From Bacteroidales bacterium (lineage in GTDB: Bacteria; Bacteroidota; Bacteroidia; Bacteroidales; JAADJA01), in contig JAOZOC010000013.1 in the NCBI GenBank assembly GCA_029933495.1, positions 1 to 9,894 of the forward strand: a DNA stretch of 9,894 bases. Direction: 5' to 3'. A program made the translations under genes and the position numbers. Positions 6,351 to 9,894 of the stretch are shown one piece after another (within the stretch, counting starts at the first letter, position 1; every line of letters starts with the position of its first letter). Under the pieces are notes generated by a model. That model saw only the letters and a list, made by a program, of their open reading frames with translations. It was not told the DNA's origin and searched no databases.

Positions 6351-7979
6351 ATGAGTTATATAGATACATTATTAAACGGAGAGCAAGGCGCGTTTAACCC
6401 TGATAAGTTAACACCAATGCAAAAACTTGCATTACGCTTTGTGGTTGTGGGTGTTCTGTACTATGGATTATCTGCCATTGAAGGTATGATTATGCGAATG
6501 TATGAGATAAGCCCGATTCCCGGTTTTGACGCTGAACATTTTTTTGCAATTATGACAGCACATCCATTGGTTGGTATATTCGGTTCATCATATTCGATTG
6601 TTTTTGGAGCCTTTCTGTTTTTGGTTCCATTCCTGATGAAGAAACCACTATGGAGTATTAAATTAGGTAACTGGAGTTTCGTTTTGATTGCAGTAGGAAC
6701 ATTGATTTTTTGGTTATCAGGTTTCATCTCACACTATGCACCACTTTACACATTGTACTGGCCTTTGCCGGCAGATTTTACTCAGTTTAGTCCTGTGGGC
6801 GGAGCCATATTTATTCTGGGAATCGCAATAGTAATGGTTGGAACCATATTTTTTGTAATCAATATCTTTAAAACAATTGCATATACACCCGAAGGTTTTG
6901 AAAAAGTTTCGGGAAGGGCTATGTTGGCTTCGGCAACCGGTTTCTCGTGGAAAGAGAGTATCTTCAGAAAGAAAAGTAAAAGAAGGGAAAATCTGGTGTC
7001 TCTTCCGGTTGCGGCTGTTGCCAGAGGAACAGTTGATACTTTGTTAAATGCCGTAATTATTGCTTTTACTGGGGTTTTAATTCTCGTTTATATGGTCGCT
7101 GCCATTCTTGGTTATGATCTTAAAGAAACGGCTATTGATGCTCTGCTATATAAAAATTGGTTTTGGTGGGGTTTAGACCTTATCGCTGACGGACTTGTTT
7201 TGATATTTGTTGCAGGTACCGGGTATCTTTTAGCAATGCTTATTACAGGTAAAGACCTTTATATGGCACGAATTGCAAGACTGGCTCTCTGGGTTGAATT
7301 AGTTGTTTCCTGGACGGTTTGGTCGCACCATTTACTGGCTGACCAGGCACAACCCGGAATTTTAAAAATAGTATCCGGAGAGTTTGTTACAGCTTTCGAG
7401 TTAATAACACAAGGCCTGGCATTTTTTATAACGCTAATCACATTGTGGAGCGCCAGACCGCTGAAGATGACAAATGCTTTGAAGTTTTTACTTGGTGGAT
7501 TACTTGGCTTCGGATTAGCAGTTCCTGCCGGAATAATACAGGCAGATATCGGATTGAACAGAATACTGCATAACACTCAATGGATTATTGGTCCTCATGT
7601 TCACGTTGCTATTCTGATAGGTTTGGTAATGACACTTTATGCTGCAATCTACTTTTTACTCCCGATATTGACCAATGGTGCAAAATTGTATAGTCAGAAA
7701 TTGGCAAATTTTCATTTTTGGGCTCACCTGATTGGTGGTATTGGAATGGGTGCATTTATGGGAATGGCCGGATTAAAAGGTATGTTGAGAAGAACAGTAT
7801 ATTATGAAGGAGAATATAATCTGTATATGATTCTGGCAGCAATTTGTGGTGCTTTGCTTCTTTTGGCTTTCTTTGCTTTTCTTTACAATATTATTATGAC
7901 ATTTGGAGTGAAAGGACTAATTGGGATATTTACTCCTCCAAAGACAAAAACAACGGATTTGCTTCCTAAGGATGCTTAA
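6351..7979 (+). CDS. Heme-copper oxidoreductase catalytic subunit, probable nitric oxide reductase type
   Basis: The 542-residue membrane protein has about 12 hydrophobic helices. Heme ligands are present: H71 (TAHP, helix II) and H418 for the low-spin heme, H416 (PHVH, helix X) for the active-site heme. The helix VII pair H326-H327 (WSHHL) gives two ligands to the second metal. The third, the helix VI histidine of the GHPEVY or VVHLWVEG motif, is missing: aligning WFWWGLDLIADG (270-281) to it puts D276 at the His position and D280 at the conserved FeB-ligand Glu of cNOR. The cross-linked tyrosine of oxygen reductases is absent. An acidic pair next to the metal and a CuA-less partner argue for one of the alternative NO reductase families (eNOR, sNOR, gNOR, nNOR); as I recall, gNOR has an Asp replacing a His ligand, but I cannot align to it here. 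A divergent oxygen reductase is the alternative. The gene ends 23 bases before a strong terminator. Confidence 0.88.
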   Translation: MSYIDTLLNGEQGAFNPDKLTPMQKLALRFVVVGVLYYGLSAIEGMIMRMYEISPIPGFDAEHFFAIMTAHPLVGIFGSSYSIVFGAFLFLVPFLMKKPLWSIKLGNWSFVLIAVGTLIFWLSGFISHYAPLYTLYWPLPADFTQFSPVGGAIFILGIAIVMVGTIFFVINIFKTIAYTPEGFEKVSGRAMLASATGFSWKESIFRKKSKRRENLVSLPVAAVARGTVDTLLNAVIIAFTGVLILVYMVAAILGYDLKETAIDALLYKNWFWWGLDLIADGLVLIFVAGTGYLLAMLITGKDLYMARIARLALWVELVVSWTVWSHHLLADQAQPGILKIVSGEFVTAFELITQGLAFFITLITLWSARPLKMTNALKFLLGGLLGFGLAVPAGIIQADIGLNRILHNTQWIIGPHVHVAILIGLVMTLYAAIYFLLPILTNGAKLYSQKLANFHFWAHLIGGIGMGAFMGMAGLKGMLRRTVYYEGEYNLYMILAAICGALLLLAFFAFLYNIIMTFGVKGLIGIFTPPKTKTTDLLPKDA

Positions 7980-8002
7980 AAATATCATTATTTAATTCTG
8001 CG

Positions 8003-8037
8003 AAAAACAACTTTTTAAATATTGAAAAGTTGTTTTT
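8003..8037 (+). terminator. Intrinsic terminator of the heme-copper operon
   Basis: AAAAACAACTTTT (8003-8015) pairs over 13 bases with AAAAGTTGTTTTT (8025-8037) around a 9-base loop, and the T-run continues to 8039. It lies 23 bases after the subunit I stop. The stem is AT-rich but perfect, and the A-run at its foot would let it work in both directions. Confidence 0.85.
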
Positions 8038-8059
8038 TTGTTTTAGTTTAGTCGAATAG

Positions 8060-8122
8060 ATCAATGATGTACTGTCAGCCGCACTAAAAGCTGGAATGGA
8101 TGGTACTGTTAAACCGAAATAG
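8060..8122 (+). pseudogene. Possible fragment of a response-regulator receiver domain
   Basis: In one frame these bases read INDVLSAALKAGMDGTVKPK followed by TAG. The pattern DV..A..AGMDG...KP is that of the last helix-strand part of receiver domains in hybrid histidine kinases, including the conserved Lys-Pro. A TAG sits directly in front (8057-8059), and there is no start codon or partner domain. It could be the debris of a deleted regulator gene or a chance resemblance over 20 residues. The remainder of the 8038-8180 gap shows only a weak inverted repeat (GAGGTTT 8131-8137 with AAACCTC 8161-8167). Confidence 0.3.
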
Positions 8123-8156
8123 CCAGCATGGAGGTTTAACAATAGTTGCTAAATTT

Positions 8157-8187
8157 TTTAAAACCTCTTTAAATAGGCTTATGTTTG
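8157..8187 (+). promoter_or_regulatory. Promoter of the TlpA-like gene
   Basis: TATGTTTG at 8180-8187 matches the TAnnTTTG box exactly. TTTA at 8157-8160, 19 bases upstream, fits the -33 element with one mismatch. Transcription would start near 8193 and give a leader of about 75 bases. Confidence 0.5.
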
Positions 8188-8199
8188 CCTGAAATAATT

Positions 8200-8215
8200 A
8201 AAAACGGGGGTTTTT
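8200..8215 (+). promoter_or_regulatory. Hairpin near the 5' end of the tlpA-like transcript
   Basis: AAAAAC (8200-8205) and GTTTTT (8210-8215) pair around a GGGG loop. Placed just after the predicted transcription start, it could protect the mRNA 5' end or act as a weak terminator for readthrough from upstream; the short stem makes strong termination doubtful. Confidence 0.35.
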
Positions 8216-8270
8216 GGACGAACTGCCGTTAGCGAAAATTAAGAAAATCAAATATCAAAAGGAATTAATT

Positions 8271-8804
8271 ATGAAAAAAAGCATGGTTATTTTTATTATG
8301 TCAACAATATTATTGAATGTTAATGGGCAAGATTTAGCTAAAGGTAATATGATTAATTCCTCAGAAGAATTTAATACATTAAGTGGGCTACTAGCTCAAT
8401 TCAAAGGAAATGTAATTTATATAGACTTTTGGGCATCCTGGTGTGCTCCTTGTTTAAAAGAATTGAAACACGATTCTGAATTAGATACTTTTTTTCTTAA
8501 TAATAACATTGCGATGCTATACATAGCAGTTGAAATGAAAACAAAGAATGAAGAAGAAAAAAAATTAAGTATGAAAAAATGGAGAGACTTGGTTAATAAT
8601 AATAAACTTACAGGGTATAATTATTATACCCAAAATCGGAGTTCTTTTATGACTGATGTATATGGAATAGTTATGGGAAAGCTGTCATTGCCGAGATTTG
8701 TTATAGTTGATGCGAATGGGGTAATTGTTAAAAATAATGCTAAAAAACCAAGCGAAAAAGACAAATTAATAAAACAAATTAGTAAATATCTCATTAATAA
8801 TTAG
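8271..8804 (+). CDS. TlpA/ResA-like periplasmic thioredoxin
   Basis: The protein has 177 residues from the ATG at 8271. That start gives a signal peptide (MKKSMVIFIMSTILLNVNG, cleavage near 19-20) and follows AAAAGGA at a proper distance; the earlier TTG at 8214 would fall in the hairpin of the leader and spoil the signal. The thioredoxin fold is marked by strand VIYIDFWASWCAPC with the redox pair C58 and C61, and by LPRFVIVD with the cis-proline at 141. The roughly 80 residues between contain a Lys-rich helix. Such proteins reduce or shuffle disulfides in the periplasm, often for cytochrome c maturation or stress defence. Its partner is unknown. It is a single gene with its own promoter, and its codons are visibly more A-rich (many AAT, AAA) than the neighbouring genes, which may mark later acquisition. 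Confidence 0.9.
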   Translation: MKKSMVIFIMSTILLNVNGQDLAKGNMINSSEEFNTLSGLLAQFKGNVIYIDFWASWCAPCLKELKHDSELDTFFLNNNIAMLYIAVEMKTKNEEEKKLSMKKWRDLVNNNKLTGYNYYTQNRSSFMTDVYGIVMGKLSLPRFVIVDANGVIVKNNAKKPSEKDKLIKQISKYLINN

Positions 8805-8819
8805 AAAAGCTTTGTGAAC

Positions 8820-8838
8820 AGATTCACTTACTGAATCT
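8820..8838 (+). terminator. Weak hairpin after the TlpA-like gene
   Basis: AGATTCA (8820-8826) and TGAATCT (8832-8838) form a perfect 7-bp stem with a 5-base loop, 15 bases after the stop codon. The following bases are A-rich rather than T-rich, so it may stabilise the 3' end rather than terminate by the intrinsic route. Confidence 0.4.
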
Positions 8839-9053
8839 AAAACACGTTTTTACACAAAAATGTTGTAATTTAGCAATCATATTAGAATCATCAGCAAAAT
8901 GAAAGCAAAAACCCACAACTTGTATCTATTGGTTATTGGGGTTGAACCTCGCCTTCTGCGAATTCGGAAAGGCCAAATCCATAGCACGCAACCATTCTTT
9001 GGGTTTTTAAATGCATAATTCGGGTGCAATCCGGGTTTCTCTATTCCCAAATT
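8839..9053. other. Non-coding element with spurious-looking open frames on both strands
   Basis: Between two facing genes lie 215 bases with no recognisable gene. On the + strand, 8899-9018 is a 39-codon frame starting MKAKTHNLYLLVIG and then turning Arg-rich. On the - strand, one frame is open across the whole stretch down to a TGA at 8877-8879, with a hydrophobic end. Neither resembles a family I can name. A TAATTTAG box at 8866-8873 looks like a -7 element but has no -33 partner. GCCTT (8951-8955) and AAGGC (8969-8973) flank the palindrome CGAATTCG (8959-8966), so the centre can fold imperfectly. The base composition is richer in GC than the flanks. I suspect a dispersed intergenic repeat. 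Confidence 0.35.
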
Positions 9054-9086
9054 AAAAAAATCCCCTCTTCAGACCGAAAAGGGGAT
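9054..9086 (-). terminator. Intrinsic terminator of the porU-like gene
   Basis: Read on the - strand, ATCCCCT (9086-9080) pairs with AGGGGAT (9066-9060) around a 13-base loop and is followed by seven T (9060-9054). The GC-rich stem plus T-run, 27 bases after the stop codon at 9113, is a textbook intrinsic terminator. Confidence 0.9.
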
Positions 9087-9112
9087 GTTGGGCGAATATA
9101 AATAAGGGAGGA

Positions 9113-9894
9113 TTATCTTTTTATGATTTTATATGAAAAAATCCTGTCTGATGTTATTATCTGTAATATATACATTCCTCTCGTTAATTCCGAGATATCA
9201 AGTTTTATTTGTTGCTCTTTCGTGACGGTTTTATAATCCTTTGTCTCTACAGGTTTTCCTGTAATGTCGAATAAAGATGCTGTGATATTATCAAAATTTT
9301 GTAATGCTGCAATTGATATATAATCATCGGCAATTGTGGGATAAACATTAAAGAGGCTCTCTTTGGCAAATTCTTCAACACCGGCCGGCTCTCCACCTGC
9401 CAGTATATCTGAAAAATTTCCCGCCGCATCTGTAGAGCCGTTTGTTGCGTAATAGCTGAGTTTTAGATAGCCAAACTCCTGATCAAGATTGACAGGAACT
9501 GTGAATTGTGCCTCAAACTCTCCGCTTGTAATAGTTGCCATAGTTTCGAGCAAGACACTGTCCTGAACATCAACATTAACAACAGGCGATTGGGGTGTAT
9601 TCCCAAGTGTTGTTTTTATGTATTGCTTATTGTATATTTTAACTTGAGTATAGCCATCAAAATCAGTTACCTGGTTTCCCTCATTATCTGTTACTATTCC
9701 AGTAATAGTAACCTGGTCGCCCGGGTTTATTGTGTCAAGCAGCTCTGTAACTGATATTCCATTGACTGTTTCAGTTGTAATCCGGTATTCAGGAAAAGAT
9801 ATCTTAAGGGCCGGGTCTCCAAGCAGATTCCAGACTCTTCTGATAATACTGTTTCCTGATGCCTGCTTGGCATATTTCTGCATATTTCCCAGGG
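9113..9894 (-). CDS. porU: PorU-like C25 peptidase, C-terminal part (5' end beyond the window)
   Basis: The frame is open to the right edge (9894); the first ATG inside is at 9883 but is not the start. The piece begins with the end of the gingipain-like C25 catalytic region (RVWNLLGDPALKI, residues 16-28 counted from that ATG). Next comes an immunoglobulin-like region with ETVNG, GIVTDNEGNQVTDFDG and the TDAAGNF stretch, which is characteristic of PorU, the surface protease that removes sorting signals from type IX secretion cargo and anchors them. The last 80 residues (LFNVYPTIADDYI to YKIIKR) are a type A sorting domain, so the protein itself uses that system. Full PorU proteins exceed 1000 residues; the catalytic Cys and His would lie outside the window. 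The type IX secretion role is strongly indicated; another C25 family peptidase with the same tail cannot be fully excluded. Confidence 0.85.
   Translation of the reverse strand, partial: LGNMQKYAKQASGNSIIRRVWNLLGDPALKISFPEYRITTETVNGISVTELLDTINPGDQVTITGIVTDNEGNQVTDFDGYTQVKIYNKQYIKTTLGNTPQSPVVNVDVQDSVLLETMATITSGEFEAQFTVPVNLDQEFGYLKLSYYATNGSTDAAGNFSDILAGGEPAGVEEFAKESLFNVYPTIADDYISIAALQNFDNITASLFDITGKPVETKDYKTVTKEQQIKLDISELTRGMYILQIITSDRIFSYKIIKR

Noticed and set aside
8216..8232. CTGCCGTTAGCG before the TlpA-like gene, suggestive of an integron attC half-site
   Set aside because: The core deviates from GTTRRRY, and no matching RYYYAAC/GTTRRRY pair is seen after the gene, so a cassette is not supported.
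8214..8270. TTG-started extension of the TlpA-like protein
   Set aside because: It would begin inside the leader hairpin and add 19 charged residues before a normal signal peptide; the ATG at 8271 has a ribosome binding site.
1..9894. tRNA, rRNA, CRISPR array or insertion sequence
   Set aside because: No cloverleaf-like segment, regular spacer repeat, transposase motif or terminal inverted repeats were noticed on either strand.

Overview
The window looks like a chromosomal segment from an AT-rich member of the Bacteroidota, probably an environmental or marine one. Three things support this. It holds the C-terminal part of a PorU-like C25 peptidase with a type IX secretion sorting domain. Several promoter candidates fit the Bacteroidota pattern (TTTG, about 19 bases, TAnnTTTG) rather than -35/-10 boxes. 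Most start codons lack a strong Shine-Dalgarno sequence. The genus is not determinable from what I can see.

Left part (1-5251, all + strand). After a possible gene tail (3-83) comes a 734-residue reading frame. It starts like a sugar-nucleotide epimerase (Rossmann glycine loop) and then turns, near residue 45, into a complete PhoD-like metallophosphatase without an export signal. It is either a natural gene fusion or a misjoin. Next is a secreted protein ending in a dockerin-like pair of calcium loops, with its own promoter, and then a lipoprotein-type sulfatase with an intact formylglycine motif. The phosphatase, secreted protein and sulfatase would suit scavenging of phosphate or sulfate esters at the cell surface, but this is inference from adjacency.

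Middle part (5252-8037). About 330 non-coding bases hold palindromes, three copies of an 11-base repeat and a TACATTTG promoter box. They lead into a broken Rrf2-family regulator (5581-5764). Immediately behind it are two genes for a divergent heme-copper oxidoreductase. The small subunit has lost the CuA ligands. The catalytic subunit keeps the heme histidines and the His-His pair but has Asp in place of the helix VI CuB histidine, with a second Asp four residues on, where cNOR has the FeB glutamate. This points to an alternative nitric oxide reductase rather than an oxygen reductase. A 13-bp hairpin terminator closes the unit.

Right part (8038-9894). A short fragment resembling the end of a response-regulator receiver domain is followed by a TlpA-like thioredoxin gene with its own promoter and a hairpin in its leader. 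A roughly 200-base non-coding element comes next. On the opposite strand lies the 3' end of the porU-like gene with an intrinsic terminator; it runs off the right edge of the window.

The most interesting content is the heme-copper pair with its decayed Rrf2 gene and repeat-rich leader. The epimerase-phosphatase chimera, whose start codon sits in a near-perfect 19-base repeat, is second.
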